DNA of 64,000 bases from Amycolatopsis sp. QT-25. Lineage in GTDB: Bacteria > Actinomycetota > Actinomycetes > Mycobacteriales > Pseudonocardiaceae. Made by a program: the position numbers and the translations under genes. The notes beneath the pieces were generated by a model. It worked only from the letters and a program-made list of their open reading frames with translations, did no database searches and was not told where the DNA came from. Every line of letters begins with the position of its first letter. Within the stretch, counting starts at the first letter, position 1. Shown here piece after piece: positions 8,809-18,211 of this stretch. The stretch is taken from assembly GCF_029369745.1 (NCBI RefSeq), contig NZ_CP120210.1, positions 434,001 through 498,000 of the forward strand, read 5' to 3'.

Positions 8809-9445
8809 TGTCGCTGGTCCCGGCCGCCGCGCGGCGCCGGGTCAGGATGCGCACCCGGACCCGCCGCCCGATCTCGATCGCCGCGACCAGCAGCAGGCCG
8901 AGCGCGAAGGACAGCAGAAGGCCCTTCTCCGGCTCGTCCGCGAAGGCCGCTCCGCCCACAAGACCGATGAGGACGCTGTACACCGCCCAGATACTCGTGC
9001 CGAGGGCGTCGAGCGGGACGAACTTGCCCGGCGGATAGCCGAGACTGCCGTTGGCGAGCCCGCTCGCGACCCGGCCACCGGGCAGATAACGGGCGGCGAG
9101 GATCAGCAGGACGGCGTTGCGCCGCACCTGGATCTTCGCCCATTCGTAGCGCCGGATCCCGTCCGGACCGCGTTGCAGGCGGGAGAGCGCTCGCGGGCCC
9201 GCGGCCGCGCCGACGGTGTAGCCGAGGCAGTCGCCCAGCCAGGCCCCGAGCGCGGCGACCAGCGCGAGCAGCGCCAGCTGGGGGAGGTCCGTGCCGATCA
9301 GGACGGCGACGGTGACGACGGTGGTCTCGCTCGGCATGAACGGCAGGAGCGCGTCCAACCCGGACACGAGGAACACGATCACCCACAGCCAGGGCGATCC
9401 CAGCGTGCCCTCGAGCAGCCCGGTGACGTACTCCAGCAGTTCCAC
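8786..9445 (-). CDS. DedA/SNARE-associated (VTT) family membrane protein
   Basis: 219 residues with four to five membrane segments and the VTT domain core: LPFMPSETTVVTVAVLIG, GAWLGDCLGYTVGAAAGPRA, then LILAARYLPGGRVASGLANGSLGY with the conserved Arg and Gly. DedA proteins are linked to lipid-carrier recycling or flippase activity in the membrane; the substrate here is not known. The gene overlaps purU downstream and is probably cotranscribed with it. Confidence 0.85.
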   Translation of the reverse strand: MELLEYVTGLLEGTLGSPWLWVIVFLVSGLDALLPFMPSETTVVTVAVLIGTDLPQLALLALVAALGAWLGDCLGYTVGAAAGPRALSRLQRGPDGIRRYEWAKIQVRRNAVLLILAARYLPGGRVASGLANGSLGYPPGKFVPLDALGTSIWAVYSVLIGLVGGAAFADEPEKGLLLSFALGLLLVAAIEIGRRVRVRILTRRRAAAGTSDNGVRVEP

Positions 9446-9508
9446 GGTTCCATGGTGATCACCGCAGGTCGCTTTGGGGTGACGGAGCGGGGTTGGACCG
9501 GTGAATTC

Positions 9509-10306
9509 CTAGTCCGGGGCCACCGACGACCACGGCACGGTGAGTTCACCCAGCCGCCACCGCGACGGCCGGTTCAGCACCGGCCAGCCCCGGGCGGTGA
9601 GCAGGTGCACGGTATGTGCCCAGCGGGCGCGGGCGCCGAAGTTCTGATGCGGCGCCGCCGTCGCCCAGCAAGTGTCCAGAGTGGACAGCAGATCGTGGAC
9701 GCGTTCGCCGGGAACGTTGCGGTGGATGAGTATCTTGGGCAGACGTTCGGCCACTGTGGACGGACGTTCCAGGCTGGCGAGATGGACCGAAAGGGTGAGG
9801 GTGCGTGGCCCGCCGGAGCCGACGGCGACCCAGGTGCTCAGCCGCCCGATCTCGTCGCAGGTGCCTTCGACGAGCAGTCCGCCCGGCGGCATCGCGTCCA
9901 GCATCAGCGACCAGGCGCCCGGGACGTCGGCTTCGTCGTACTGCCGCAGCACGTTGAACGCGCGCACCAGCACCGGCCGGGTCCCGGCGAGTTCGAAGCC
10001 GCCTCGCCGGAAGTCCAGCCACGGCCGGTCGACGGCGGATTGCGCGACGGCCACCCGTTCGGCGTCCAGTTCCAGGCCCAGCACGCGGACGTCGCGCCGG
10101 ACCGGGCGCAGCCACCGCGCCATCTCGACCGTGGTCACCGGCGAGGCGCCGTAGCCGAGGTCCACCACGAGCGGTTCGTCCGCGCGGTGCAGCAGCCGCG
10201 TCACGACGGGGTCGCTCGCGAGCCACCGGTCCACGCGGCGGAGCCGGTTGGGGTTGGTCGTCCCTCGTGTCGGTGCCCCGACCGGCTTCAGCGCTCGGCC
10301 AGCCAC
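9509..10306 (-). CDS. Class I SAM-dependent methyltransferase-like protein
   Basis: 265 residues. The Rossmann motif I is PLVVDLGYGASPVTTVEMARWL (about 46-67), followed by an acidic strand end VLGLELDAERVAVAQ and a motif IV-like region. An N-terminal segment with GTTNPNRLRRVDRWL recalls RNA or small-molecule methyltransferase relatives in actinobacteria. The substrate cannot be assigned. The GTG start overlaps the 3' end of the DUF2505 gene by 19 bases, suggesting an operon. Confidence 0.75.
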   Translation of the reverse strand: MAGRALKPVGAPTRGTTNPNRLRRVDRWLASDPVVTRLLHRADEPLVVDLGYGASPVTTVEMARWLRPVRRDVRVLGLELDAERVAVAQSAVDRPWLDFRRGGFELAGTRPVLVRAFNVLRQYDEADVPGAWSLMLDAMPPGGLLVEGTCDEIGRLSTWVAVGSGGPRTLTLSVHLASLERPSTVAERLPKILIHRNVPGERVHDLLSTLDTCWATAAPHQNFGARARWAHTVHLLTARGWPVLNRPSRWRLGELTVPWSSVAPD

Positions 10307-10785
10307 TTCACGACGAATTCGGCCTCGCGTTCCAGCAGTTTGGTGACCTGTTCGGCGATCACGCCTTCCAGCTTCCCGCCGACGAACGGGATCCGCACCT
10401 TGACCTCGCCGCTGTTGACCAGCGTCGCCTGCCCGCCTTCGCCGGTGAGCGACGTCTTCGCGGTGATCTCGCCCGGCACGCCCGAGACCGATGCCGTCGC
10501 GGTGCCGGTGTAGCCGGCTCCGGCGGCCTTCCAGGTCTGCTCGCGCTCGACGATCAGATCGCCCCGGTGCAGCGTCCGCACGGCCGAGGGGAGCTTGTCC
10601 GAGCTGATGCCCTGACGCAGCTTGTAGCGCACGCCGTCCCCGGCCGGGACGTACTCCAGCAGCTCCGCGTCGTCACCGCCGATCCGCTCCAGCCTGGCCC
10701 GCAGCGCCGCCTCGCCGGCGACCGCCTCGAACGTGGTCGCGACGTCTGCGGAGAACGTTGAGCGGTGCTCGATACGGGAGGCCAT
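10288..10785 (-). CDS. DUF2505 family START-like protein
   Basis: 165 residues resembling the DUF2505 family (homologue position of M. tuberculosis Rv0481c): it opens MASRIEHRSTFSADVATTFEAV, has a central WKAAGAGYTGTATASVSG barrel segment, and ends in an amphipathic helix (IAEQVTKLLEREAEFVVKWLAER). This is probably a cytoplasmic SRPBCC-type ligand binder. It is divergent from murB across a 26-base gap, an arrangement also seen in mycobacteria. Confidence 0.82.
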   Translation of the reverse strand: MASRIEHRSTFSADVATTFEAVAGEAALRARLERIGGDDAELLEYVPAGDGVRYKLRQGISSDKLPSAVRTLHRGDLIVEREQTWKAAGAGYTGTATASVSGVPGEITAKTSLTGEGGQATLVNSGEVKVRIPFVGGKLEGVIAEQVTKLLEREAEFVVKWLAER

Positions 10786-10811
10786 GGCGCCAGACAGTAC
10801 CGTTCACGGGC

Positions 10812-11876
10812 GTGAGCACTGCCGAAACTCCCACCCAGCACGCCGCCCTCGCCGACCACACCACCCTGCGGCTCGGCGGTCCGGCACGGCGTTATGCCGA
10901 GGCGACGACCGTGCAGGCCCTGGTCGAGGCGGTTCGCGAGGCCGACGAAGCGGGTGAGCCGGTCCTGCTGCTCGGCGGCGGGTCGAACCTCGTCGTCGCC
11001 GACGACGGCTTCGACGGCACGGTGCTGAAGGTCGGCACCACCGGCTGGACACGTGACGGAGATCTCGTCGAGGTGGCGGCGGGCCAGAACTGGGACGGTT
11101 TCGTCGAGGGGCTGGTCGCCGAGGGCGTCGGCGGGCTCGAATGCCTCTCCGGAATCCCCGGTTCGGTCGGCGCGACGCCGATCCAAAACGTCGGCGCGTA
11201 CGGCTGCGAGGTCGCCGAGTCGCTGATCTCGGTCGACCTCTACGACCGCGCCACCCGTGAGATCCGCACGCTGACCGCTGAAGGACTCGGCTTCGGCTAC
11301 CGCACGTCGATCCTGAAAGGGACCGACGCGGGTGTCGTGCTCACAGTGCGCTTCAAGGTCAGCGAAGACGGCCTCTCGGCCCCCATCCGCTACGCCGAAC
11401 TCGCCCGCACGCTCGGTGTCGAGATCGGTGACCGGGTCCCGACGGCCGAAGCGCGCGAAGCGGTCCTCGCCCTGCGTCGCGGCAAGGGCATGGTGCTGGA
11501 CGCCGACGACCACGACACGTGGAGCGCGGGCTCGTTCTTCACCAACCCGATCATCGGGGAGGCGAGGCTGGCGAAAGTGCTGGCGGGGATCGTGGAAGTC
11601 GTCGGCGAGGACGTGCGCGTGCCGCAGTACCCGGCCCCCGGCGGCACGAAGCTGTCCGCCGCGTGGCTGATCGAGCGGGCCGGCTTCGGGAAGGGCCACG
11701 CGGGGCCCGGCGGCCGGGTCTCGCTGTCGACGAAACACACGCTCGCGCTCACGAACCGCGGCAAGGCTTCGACCGCGGACCTCCTCGCTCTGGCGCGTGA
11801 GGTGCGCGACGGCGTCGAGGCGCGCTTCGGTGTTTCGCTGCACCCCGAACCCCTGTTGATCAACTGCTCGCTCTGA
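10812..11876 (+). CDS. murB: UDP-N-acetylenolpyruvoylglucosamine reductase
   Basis: 354 residues from the GTG at 10812 (MSTAETPTQHAALADHTTLRLGG). FAD-binding signatures are LLLGGGSNLVVADDGFDG and SGIPGSVGATPIQNVGAYG; the catalytic serine motif is WSAGSFFTNPI near residue 240. It reduces UDP-GlcNAc-enolpyruvate to UDP-MurNAc with NADPH, committing to peptidoglycan. TACCGT at 10798-10803 ends 8 bases before the start and no ribosome site is seen, so it may be leaderless. An L,D-transpeptidase gene follows. Confidence 0.96.
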   Translation: MSTAETPTQHAALADHTTLRLGGPARRYAEATTVQALVEAVREADEAGEPVLLLGGGSNLVVADDGFDGTVLKVGTTGWTRDGDLVEVAAGQNWDGFVEGLVAEGVGGLECLSGIPGSVGATPIQNVGAYGCEVAESLISVDLYDRATREIRTLTAEGLGFGYRTSILKGTDAGVVLTVRFKVSEDGLSAPIRYAELARTLGVEIGDRVPTAEAREAVLALRRGKGMVLDADDHDTWSAGSFFTNPIIGEARLAKVLAGIVEVVGEDVRVPQYPAPGGTKLSAAWLIERAGFGKGHAGPGGRVSLSTKHTLALTNRGKASTADLLALAREVRDGVEARFGVSLHPEPLLINCSL

Positions 11877-11881
11877 ACCCG

Positions 11882-11944
11882 GCAATTCGTCACCTGCTTG
11901 CGACATCCCGCCCACGCGAAGTTCGCAAGCAGGTGACGAATTGC
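11882..11944. repeat. Long palindrome, family A copy 1
   Basis: Perfect 22-base arms (GCAATTCGTCACCTGCTTGC...) with a 19-base loop, starting 5 bases after the murB stop. It carries the CAGGTGACGAATTGC core shared with the copies at 27695, 31115, 50552, 59030 and 60436. Confidence 0.88.
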
Positions 11945-12095
11945 GGGGAAGTGCACAACCCCACGCCGGTCCCGTGCGTCTATTCCCAGAGCGCGGGGGG
12001 TGACTTCCGTCGCCGCGGGTAACGTCGGAGAGGTTCCCAGCGCTGAGCGGGTAGAGGCTCGCGGGGGAGACGGGGATCTTCATGGGAGGTAAACG

Positions 12096-13271
12096 GTGAT
12101 CGAACGGCGCACGGTGTTCAAGGCCGCGCTCGCCGCGGGGGCGGCCATGCTGGCCGCGGCCTGTTCCGGCGAAGAAGGCGGCAACGCGAAGCCGGAAGGC
12201 AGCGGTGGCGAAGAACAGGCCGCCGCCCCGGTCGCCAAGATCACCGCCGAACCCGCCGCCGACGCCAAGGACGCCTCCGTGGTGACGCCGGTGGTGGTCA
12301 AGGTCGCCGACGGCAAGCTCACCGAGGTCAAGGTCAGCGGGGACGGCGGCAAGGACGTCAAGGGCGAGCTTTCCCCCGACGGACTCACCTGGACCAGTAC
12401 CGAAGTCCTCGGCTACGGCAAGACGTACACCTACGCCGCGAAGGCCACCGGCAGCGACAACAAGCCCGCCGAGTTCAAGGGCTCCTTCACCACGGTCAAG
12501 CCCGCCAAGGAGATTCGCGCCACGCTGAACCCGACCGACGACGCCGAAGTCGGCGTCGCGATGCCGATCAGCGTGAAGTTCGCGTCCCCGGTCAAGGACA
12601 AGGCTGCCGCCGAGAAGGCACTCAAGGTGAAGACCGACAAGGACGTCGAGGGCTCCTGGGGCTGGCTGTCGGACACACAGGTCGACTGGCGGCCCAAGGA
12701 GTACTGGCCCGCCAACATCAAGGTCAGCGTCGAGGCGAAGCTCTACGGCGTCGCGCTCGGCGGCGGCGCGTACGGCAAGGCCGACGTGACCACCGAGTTC
12801 AAGATCGGCCGCAACCAGGTCGTCAAGATCAACACCCCGGACCACGTGATGAAGGTCTACCGGGGCGGGACGGAGTCGGCGAGCTACCCGTGCTCGAACG
12901 GGCTCGACTCCGACGTCCAGCGCAACACCCCCAACGGCACGTTCATCGTGATGACGAAGGAGCCGACGGCGCGGTTCGACAACGCGCGCTACGGCTACAC
13001 CAACGTCAACAAGAAGTGGGCCTGCCGGATCTCGAACAACGGCGAGTACATCCACGAGAACCAGGACAACGCGGCGAACATCGGTAAGGCCAACACCTCG
13101 CACGGCTGCGTGAACCTGCTCGACGCGGACGCGAAGAAGTACTTCGACACGGCGATGATCGGTGACCCGGTGGAGATCACCGGGTCGAAACTGGGCAGTC
13201 CGACCAAATCGGACGTCAAGAACTGGTTCTACGACTGGAAGTCGTGGAAGGCACTCTCGGCGATCAAGTAG
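12096..13271 (+). CDS. L,D-transpeptidase lipoprotein (LprQ type)
   Basis: 391 residues, GTG start with GGGAGGT (12082-12088) upstream. The lipoprotein signal has Cys23 in LAAAC. An Ig-like region (about 48-135) and a second Ig-like domain (about 136-235) precede a YkuD catalytic domain (about 240-360) with the active-site motif SHGCVN (His336, Cys338). It should form 3-3 cross-links between peptidoglycan stems outside the membrane. murB then this enzyme matches the mycobacterial order. TAACGT at 12020-12025 may be the -10, giving a leader of about 64 bases. A 54-base palindrome follows. Confidence 0.92.
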   Translation: MIERRTVFKAALAAGAAMLAAACSGEEGGNAKPEGSGGEEQAAAPVAKITAEPAADAKDASVVTPVVVKVADGKLTEVKVSGDGGKDVKGELSPDGLTWTSTEVLGYGKTYTYAAKATGSDNKPAEFKGSFTTVKPAKEIRATLNPTDDAEVGVAMPISVKFASPVKDKAAAEKALKVKTDKDVEGSWGWLSDTQVDWRPKEYWPANIKVSVEAKLYGVALGGGAYGKADVTTEFKIGRNQVVKINTPDHVMKVYRGGTESASYPCSNGLDSDVQRNTPNGTFIVMTKEPTARFDNARYGYTNVNKKWACRISNNGEYIHENQDNAANIGKANTSHGCVNLLDADAKKYFDTAMIGDPVEITGSKLGSPTKSDVKNWFYDWKSWKALSAIK

Positions 13272-13303
13272 GCGAAGCAGGGCACCGGTGGCCGTCCCGT
13301 ACA

Positions 13304-13357
13304 GGTGGTCGTGAGTGGCGATTCGGGTACCGACCCGAATCGCCACTCACGACCACC
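13304..13357. repeat. Long palindrome, family C
   Basis: Perfect 25-base arms (GGTGGTCGTGAGTGGCGATT...) with loop ACCG, 33 bases after the transpeptidase stop and 25 bases before the hydrolase start. The sequence is unrelated to families A and B, but the architecture and 3' position are the same. Confidence 0.88.
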
Positions 13358-13382
13358 CCGGCCGACCTCCTAGGCTGCGGGC

Positions 13383-14195
13383 ATGAAGACCGAGGTAGTC
13401 GGCTACGGCGGGACCCGCATCGGCTTGTGGGTCGAAGGCGCCGAGAACACCCGTCCGATCGTGTTCGTGCACGGCTGGGCCCAGTCCGCCAAGGCCTGGG
13501 CGCCGCAGCTGGCGGATCCCGCCCTCAGCGAGCGGTTCCGCCTGGTCGCGATGGATCTGCGCGGGCACGGGGACTCCGAGGTGCCCTCCGCCGGTTACGA
13601 CGATCCGCGCGTCTGGGCGGAGGATCTCGCCTCCGTGCTCGACTTCGCCGGTGACGACGCGATCGTCGTCGGCTGGTCCTACGGCGGCCTGGTGATCACC
13701 GACTACCTCCGGGTGCACGGCTCCGCGCGGCTCAGTGGCGTCGCTTTTGTGGGCGCTATCACAGAAATCGGCAAGAATCGGTCGGGTGGCAAGATCGGCC
13801 CCGCGATGCGCGAAGCCATCCCGGCGGTGCTTTCGGACGATCCGTCGGTCGCGATTCCCGCGTTGGTGCAGTTCAGCGCACGGATGACGACCTCCCCGGT
13901 GTCCGGCACGCTCACCCAGTCGCTGCTCGGGGCCTGCCTTTCCACCCCGCCTTCCGTGCGGTCCGCGCTGTTCCGGCGCGACGTCGGGAGCGAGGACGTC
14001 CTGCGTGATCTGGACAAACCGGCACTTATCATCCATGGTCTCGCGGACGCTGTGATCGATCCGACGTCGGCGGAATACGCGGCCGGGAAGATTCCGGGGG
14101 CCGTCGTGCGTTGGCTACCTGAGGTGGGGCATCTGCCGTTCGCCGAAGCGGCGGACGAGTTCGGTGATCTACTGCGCCGGTTCGCCGATCAGTAG
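13383..14195 (+). CDS. Alpha/beta hydrolase
   Basis: 270 residues with the full catalytic triad visible: nucleophile serine in VVGWSYGGLV (about 100), Asp in HGLADAVIDP, and His in EVGHLPFAE. The oxyanion region is FVHGWAQSAKAW and MDLRGHGDSE is typical of small esterases and haloperoxidase-like enzymes. The substrate is unknown. TAGGCT (13371-13376) ends 6 bases before the ATG and there is no ribosome site, which suggests a leaderless mRNA. mshA follows after 21 bases. Confidence 0.88.
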   Translation: MKTEVVGYGGTRIGLWVEGAENTRPIVFVHGWAQSAKAWAPQLADPALSERFRLVAMDLRGHGDSEVPSAGYDDPRVWAEDLASVLDFAGDDAIVVGWSYGGLVITDYLRVHGSARLSGVAFVGAITEIGKNRSGGKIGPAMREAIPAVLSDDPSVAIPALVQFSARMTTSPVSGTLTQSLLGACLSTPPSVRSALFRRDVGSEDVLRDLDKPALIIHGLADAVIDPTSAEYAAGKIPGAVVRWLPEVGHLPFAEAADEFGDLLRRFADQ

Positions 14196-14216
14196 GACTT
14201 CGGGAGTGTTGACCAG

Positions 14217-15521
14217 GTGACGATCCCTCTGCACGGGTTCGATGCCGCGCCAAGGCGCGTCGCGGTGCTGTCGTTGCACACCTCTCCGCTGGAGCAGCCG
14301 GGTACCGGCGACGCCGGGGGGATGAACGTCTACGTGAGCCAAACGGCCACCGAGATGGCCCGCCGCGGCGTCGAGGTCGAGGTGTTCACGCGCGCGACGT
14401 CCTCGGATCAGCCTCCGATCGCCGAACTGGCGCCGGGTGTGCTGGTGCGGCACATCCCGGCCGGTCCGTTCGAGCCGCTGGGCCGCGACGAGCTGCCCGC
14501 GCAGCTGTGCGCGTTCACCGCCGGGGTGCTGCGGGCCGAGGCGTTCCACGAGCCGGGCTACTACGACCTCATCCATTCGCACTACTGGCTTTCCGGTCAG
14601 GCGGGCTGGCTCGCCCGCGACCGCTGGGGCGTGCCGCTGGTGCACACCGCGCATACGCTGGCCAAGGTCAAGAACGCCGCGCTGGCCGAAGGCGACACCC
14701 CCGAGCCGCGCACCCGCGTGATCGGCGAAGAGCAGGTCGTCGAGGAGGCGGACTGCCTCGTCGCGAACACCCGCGTCGAGGCCCGCGAGTTGATCGAGTT
14801 GTACGACGCCGACCCGCACGCCGTGCACGCCATCCCGCCCGGCGTCGACCTCGACCGGTTCACCCCCGGCTCCCGCGCGGCGGCGCGCCGGGCGCTGGGT
14901 CTGCCGCAGGACGCGATCGTGCTGGCCTTCGCCGGCCGGATCCAGCCCCTGAAGGCGCCGGACGTCCTCCTGCTGGCCGCGGCCGAAATGCTGCGCGAGC
15001 GGCCGGAGCTGGCGTCGCGGCTGGTGGTGCTGATCGTCGGCGGCCCGTCCGGGACCGGGCTGGAGCAGCCACAGGCCCTGCGCGAGCTGGCCGTCTCCCT
15101 CGGGATCGAGGAGCAGACCCGGTTCATGCCGCCGCAGCCCGGCCGGTCGCTGGTCAACGTCTACCGCGCGGCCGACCTCGTCGCCGTGCCGAGCTACAAC
15201 GAGTCGTTCGGACTGGTCGCGCTCGAGGCGCAGGCCTGCGGGACGCCGGTGATCGCCGCCGAGGTCGGCGGGCTGCCGGTCGCCGTCCCGCACGGTGTTT
15301 CCGGCCTGCTCGTGCCGTCGCACGAGCCGAAGGACTGGGCGGGCGCGCTCGCGAACGTCGCCTTGCGACCCGGCTGGCGAGCCGAACTTTCGGCCAACGC
15401 CGTCGTCCACGCTCGGCGCTTCTCGTGGCGCCGTACGACGGACCGGCTGTTGGACACGTACGCTCAGGCGACCGGCGCGTTCCGGCGTGCCCTCGAACAG
15501 CGCGCGGAGGTGGCGGTTTGA
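14217..15521 (+). CDS. mshA: D-inositol-3-phosphate glycosyltransferase (mycothiol)
   Basis: 434 residues, GTG start. GT-B fold: N-terminal domain with [21 protein letters not shown] and [16 protein letters not shown], the [16 protein letters not shown] and [11 protein letters not shown] segments, then the donor-binding half with [15 protein letters not shown] and [19 protein letters not shown]. These are the MshA hallmarks. It joins UDP-GlcNAc to inositol-3-phosphate, the first committed step of mycothiol synthesis in the cytoplasm. The stop overlaps the TTG start of the YbjN gene, as in M. tuberculosis Rv0486-Rv0487. Confidence 0.96.
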   Translation: MTIPLHGFDAAPRRVAVLSLHTSPLEQPGTGDAGGMNVYVSQTATEMARRGVEVEVFTRATSSDQPPIAELAPGVLVRHIPAGPFEPLGRDELPAQLCAFTAGVLRAEAFHEPGYYDLIHSHYWLSGQAGWLARDRWGVPLVHTAHTLAKVKNAALAEGDTPEPRTRVIGEEQVVEEADCLVANTRVEARELIELYDADPHAVHAIPPGVDLDRFTPGSRAAARRALGLPQDAIVLAFAGRIQPLKAPDVLLLAAAEMLRERPELASRLVVLIVGGPSGTGLEQPQALRELAVSLGIEEQTRFMPPQPGRSLVNVYRAADLVAVPSYNESFGLVALEAQACGTPVIAAEVGGLPVAVPHGVSGLLVPSHEPKDWAGALANVALRPGWRAELSANAVVHARRFSWRRTTDRLLDTYAQATGAFRRALEQRAEVAV

Positions 15522-16033
15522 CGCTCGACGAGACCTTGCGGTCCTCTTTGGACAATGCGGGCCTGGAATACGACAGGCGTGGCGAAGGGAAGTACTTCGT
15601 CACGTTGCCCGGCACCAAGAAACTCCAGACCAACTGCTGGCTGGTCGTCGGCGACCACGCCTTCGCCGTCGAAGCCTTCGTCTGCCGCCGTCCCGACGAG
15701 TCCCATGAGGACGTTTACCGTTTCCTGTTGCGCCGCAACGCGAAACTGTACGGCGTGCACTACACCGTGGACGCGATGGGCGATATCTACCTGGTCGGCC
15801 GATTCGGACTGGACACGGTCACCGAAGGCGAATTGGACAAGATCCTCGGGCAGGTGCTGGAGGCCGCCGACGGCGACTTCAACACGCTTCTGGAACTCGG
15901 GTTCGCCGAATCGATCAAACGCGAATGGGACTGGCGCGTCTCTCGCGGGGAGTCCCTGGCGAACCTTCAGGCGTTCAAACATCTCGTCGAACCTTCGAAC
16001 GGGCACGAACCCGGGGCCTTGACCGACTCGTGA
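15518..16033 (+). CDS. YbjN domain protein
   Basis: 171 residues from a TTG at 15518, chosen because GGAGG (15507-15511) is 6 bases upstream and the TTGA overlaps the mshA stop. The fold is the small YbjN/type III chaperone-like alpha-beta domain: [52 protein letters not shown]-like helix, and [19 protein letters not shown]. The same gene follows mshA in mycobacteria. Role unknown; translational coupling suggests a link to mycothiol synthesis, but this is inference. Confidence 0.85.
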   Translation: MTLDETLRSSLDNAGLEYDRRGEGKYFVTLPGTKKLQTNCWLVVGDHAFAVEAFVCRRPDESHEDVYRFLLRRNAKLYGVHYTVDAMGDIYLVGRFGLDTVTEGELDKILGQVLEAADGDFNTLLELGFAESIKREWDWRVSRGESLANLQAFKHLVEPSNGHEPGALTDS

Positions 16034-16100
16034 CCCGAACGGTGCAACGGGCCTGAGCCCGGCTCCGTCTCTCTCCGCAGCACTGGAGGGAGAAGGACGG

Positions 16101-17021
16101 ATGCGCAAGCGATTGAGATGGGTGGCCGCGGCGGGCATCGTGCTGGCGCTCGCCGGCTGCTCGGCGAACAACTCCGGCGGCGAGTCCGCCGCGCAGCCGA
16201 GGCCGGCCGACGGCAGGCAGGCGGCGCCGAATCAGGGCCCGTCGAACAAGGAAAGCACCGACAGCGCGGGCAAGGCCGGTACGGACAAAGCACCCGTGCC
16301 GGCGGGCCTGCCGGGGAGCACCGACCGCAAGCTGGTGCGCACGGCGAGCGTGGAACTCACCGCGCCGAACGTCGCCGACGTGATCTCGCAGGTCCGCGTC
16401 GTCACCCAGGGCGCCGCCGGCTACACCGGGCAGGAGAGCACCCAGGAGAAGCGGGCGACGGTCACCGTCGTCGTGCCCTCCGAACGCCTCGACGGCGTGC
16501 TGGACCAGTTGGGGAAGCTGGGCAAGCAGGTGAGACGCGAGGTCACCGCGACGGACGTGACCGAGCAGCTGGTCGACGTCGAATCGCGGCTGGCCACCCA
16601 GCGGGCGAGTGTCGAGCGCATCCGCGCGCTGCTCGCGAGGGCGACGTCGGTTTCGGAGATCGCCTCGGTGGAGAGCGAACTGACGAGCCGCGAGGCCGAA
16701 CTCGAGTCCCTGCAGAAGCGACGCGAACGCCTGGCCGGAAGTGTCGCCATGTCGACGATTTCGTTGCAGGTGAAGGCGGAGACGGTCGTGGCGGAGGAAG
16801 AGTCGCGCAGCGGGTTCTTCGGCGGCCTGACGAACGGCTGGGACGCGTTCCTGACCTTCGGCGGCGGCCTGCTGACCGTGCTCGGTGCGATGGTCCCGTT
16901 CCTGCTGGTCTTCGGTGTCCCCGCGGCCGCGCTGGTGTGGTGGCTGCGCAAGCGGCGTCGTCCGGCGGCGCCCGCGATGGCGACCGCTTCGGAGCTGCCG
17001 TCCGCGCCCCCGCTGGACTGA
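16101..17021 (+). CDS. DUF4349 domain lipoprotein
   Basis: 306 residues, ATG with GGAGGGAGAAGG upstream. Lipobox LAGC at Cys20. A disordered Ala/Pro/Gly linker leads to a DUF4349 domain (about 75-225) that includes a long coiled-coil (TQRASVERIRALLARATSV...ELESLQKRRERLAGS), then a C-terminal membrane helix (about 258-280) and a basic tail with RKRRRP. It probably spans the periplasm-like space, anchored at both ends; function unknown. Confidence 0.85.
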   Translation: MRKRLRWVAAAGIVLALAGCSANNSGGESAAQPRPADGRQAAPNQGPSNKESTDSAGKAGTDKAPVPAGLPGSTDRKLVRTASVELTAPNVADVISQVRVVTQGAAGYTGQESTQEKRATVTVVVPSERLDGVLDQLGKLGKQVRREVTATDVTEQLVDVESRLATQRASVERIRALLARATSVSEIASVESELTSREAELESLQKRRERLAGSVAMSTISLQVKAETVVAEEESRSGFFGGLTNGWDAFLTFGGGLLTVLGAMVPFLLVFGVPAAALVWWLRKRRRPAAPAMATASELPSAPPLD

Positions 17022-17456
17022 AGGGGAACAGGCGGGACGGCTCGAGGGAGGGGGGAGTCGCGATCTCGAGCCGCCCCGCTGAAGTTCCCGCCAAGGTGGA
17101 CCCGGTGACGAGGGGGATGCCAACGGGGCCGGCGGGCGCCGCGACTCGGCAGGGGGGAGACGAGTCGCGGTCGTCACCCGCGTCGAGCCGGGGAGTGCGT
17201 GGAATCCGGCCGCGCGGGACTTAGTCAACCTGTCAGATCTCCACCTGTAATCACAAGACTACCGGTTACTCTGTTCGAGTGAACTTCGAAATCCGGGATA
17301 ACGGAGTGCAGTCCGATGTTCGGGGATCGTGCCTTGTTGGCAACCCGTCTTCTGGATGGGTGAAGTGTTACTCGCAGGTAATGCACTCTCTGTAGAGGAA
17401 AGGGCAATTGCGGCCCTCTGACCGGCGCTTCCGCTCACTCTGGCAGGCTGGTGCGC
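17022..17456. other. 435-base gap of lower GC, no gene
   Basis: No convincing coding sequence is seen. Bases 17221-17400 are clearly less GC-rich than the surroundings and contain GTTCGAGTGAAC (17273-17284), a GTTC/GAAC inverted repeat, followed directly by TTCGAA, and GTTACTC twice (17266 and 17370 areas). It could hold the gpmA promoter, a small RNA or an eroded gene. Confidence 0.5.
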
Positions 17457-18206
17457 ATGGCTGAGCTTGGGACTCTGGTGCTGCTGCGTCACGGGCAGAG
17501 CACGTGGAACGCGGAAAACCTGTTCACCGGCTGGGTGGACGTGCCGCTGTCGGAGCAGGGCGAACAGGAGGCGCGCAAGGGCGGGCGGCTGCTCGCGGAG
17601 TCCGGTCTGCTGCCGGACGTGGTGCACACCTCGCTGATGCGCCGGGCGATCTCGACCGCCAACCTGGCGCTCGACGCCGCCGACCGGCACTGGATTCCGG
17701 TCAAGCGCGACTGGCGCCTCAACGAGCGGCACTACGGCGCGCTGCAGGGCAAGAACAAGAAACAGACGCTGGACGAGTTCGGCGAGGAGCAGTTCATGCT
17801 CTGGCGCCGCTCCTACGACACCCCGCCGCCCCCGATCGACCCGGCCGGCGAGTTCAGCCAGGTCGGTGACGCGCGCTACGCCGACCTGGGCGACGCCGCT
17901 CCGCTGACCGAGTGCCTCAAGGACGTCGTCGCGCGGCTGCTGCCGTACTGGGAGTCCGCGATCGTGCCGGATCTGCGCGCGGGCAAGACCGTGCTGGTCG
18001 CCGCGCACGGCAACTCGCTGCGTGCGCTGGTGAAGCACCTCGACGGCATCTCCGACGACGCGATCGCCGGGCTCAACATCCCGACCGGCATCCCGCTGCG
18101 TTACGACCTGACGGACGACCTCGAGCCGGTCACCGCCGGCGGGACGTACCTGGACCCGGAGGCCGCCAAGGAAGCCGCGGCCGCCGTGGCGAACCAGGGC
18201 CGCTGA
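17457..18206 (+). CDS. gpmA: 2,3-bisphosphoglycerate-dependent phosphoglycerate mutase
   Basis: 249 residues from the ATG at 17457 ([18 protein letters not shown]); the GTG two codons earlier is less likely. The phosphohistidine motif [18 protein letters not shown], the [13 protein letters not shown] substrate loop, and the second histidine in [18 protein letters not shown] identify the cofactor-dependent enzyme. It interconverts 3- and 2-phosphoglycerate in glycolysis. It lies between mshA and senX3, as gpm1 does in M. tuberculosis. CAGGCT 7 bases upstream of the ATG suggests a leaderless start. Confidence 0.96.
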   Translation: MAELGTLVLLRHGQSTWNAENLFTGWVDVPLSEQGEQEARKGGRLLAESGLLPDVVHTSLMRRAISTANLALDAADRHWIPVKRDWRLNERHYGALQGKNKKQTLDEFGEEQFMLWRRSYDTPPPPIDPAGEFSQVGDARYADLGDAAPLTECLKDVVARLLPYWESAIVPDLRAGKTVLVAAHGNSLRALVKHLDGISDDAIAGLNIPTGIPLRYDLTDDLEPVTAGGTYLDPEAAKEAAAAVANQGR

Positions 18207-18211
18207 CCGCG

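Noticed and set aside
12000-12095. c-di-AMP (ydaO) riboswitch before the L,D-transpeptidase
   Set aside because: The leader is too short, about 64 bases, and lacks the conserved ydaO core segments.
10554-13346. A 930-residue minus-strand open frame across murB and the L,D-transpeptidase
   Set aside because: Shadow of two clear genes; composition typical of antisense frames.
17273-17284. LexA box (GTTCGAGTGAAC)
   Set aside because: The half-sites are in the reverse order to the actinobacterial LexA consensus GAAC-N4-GTTC.
17225-17407. 60-residue minus-strand frame in the gpmA upstream gap
   Set aside because: No ribosome site, no hydrophobic or domain signature; the gap is better treated as regulatory or relic DNA.
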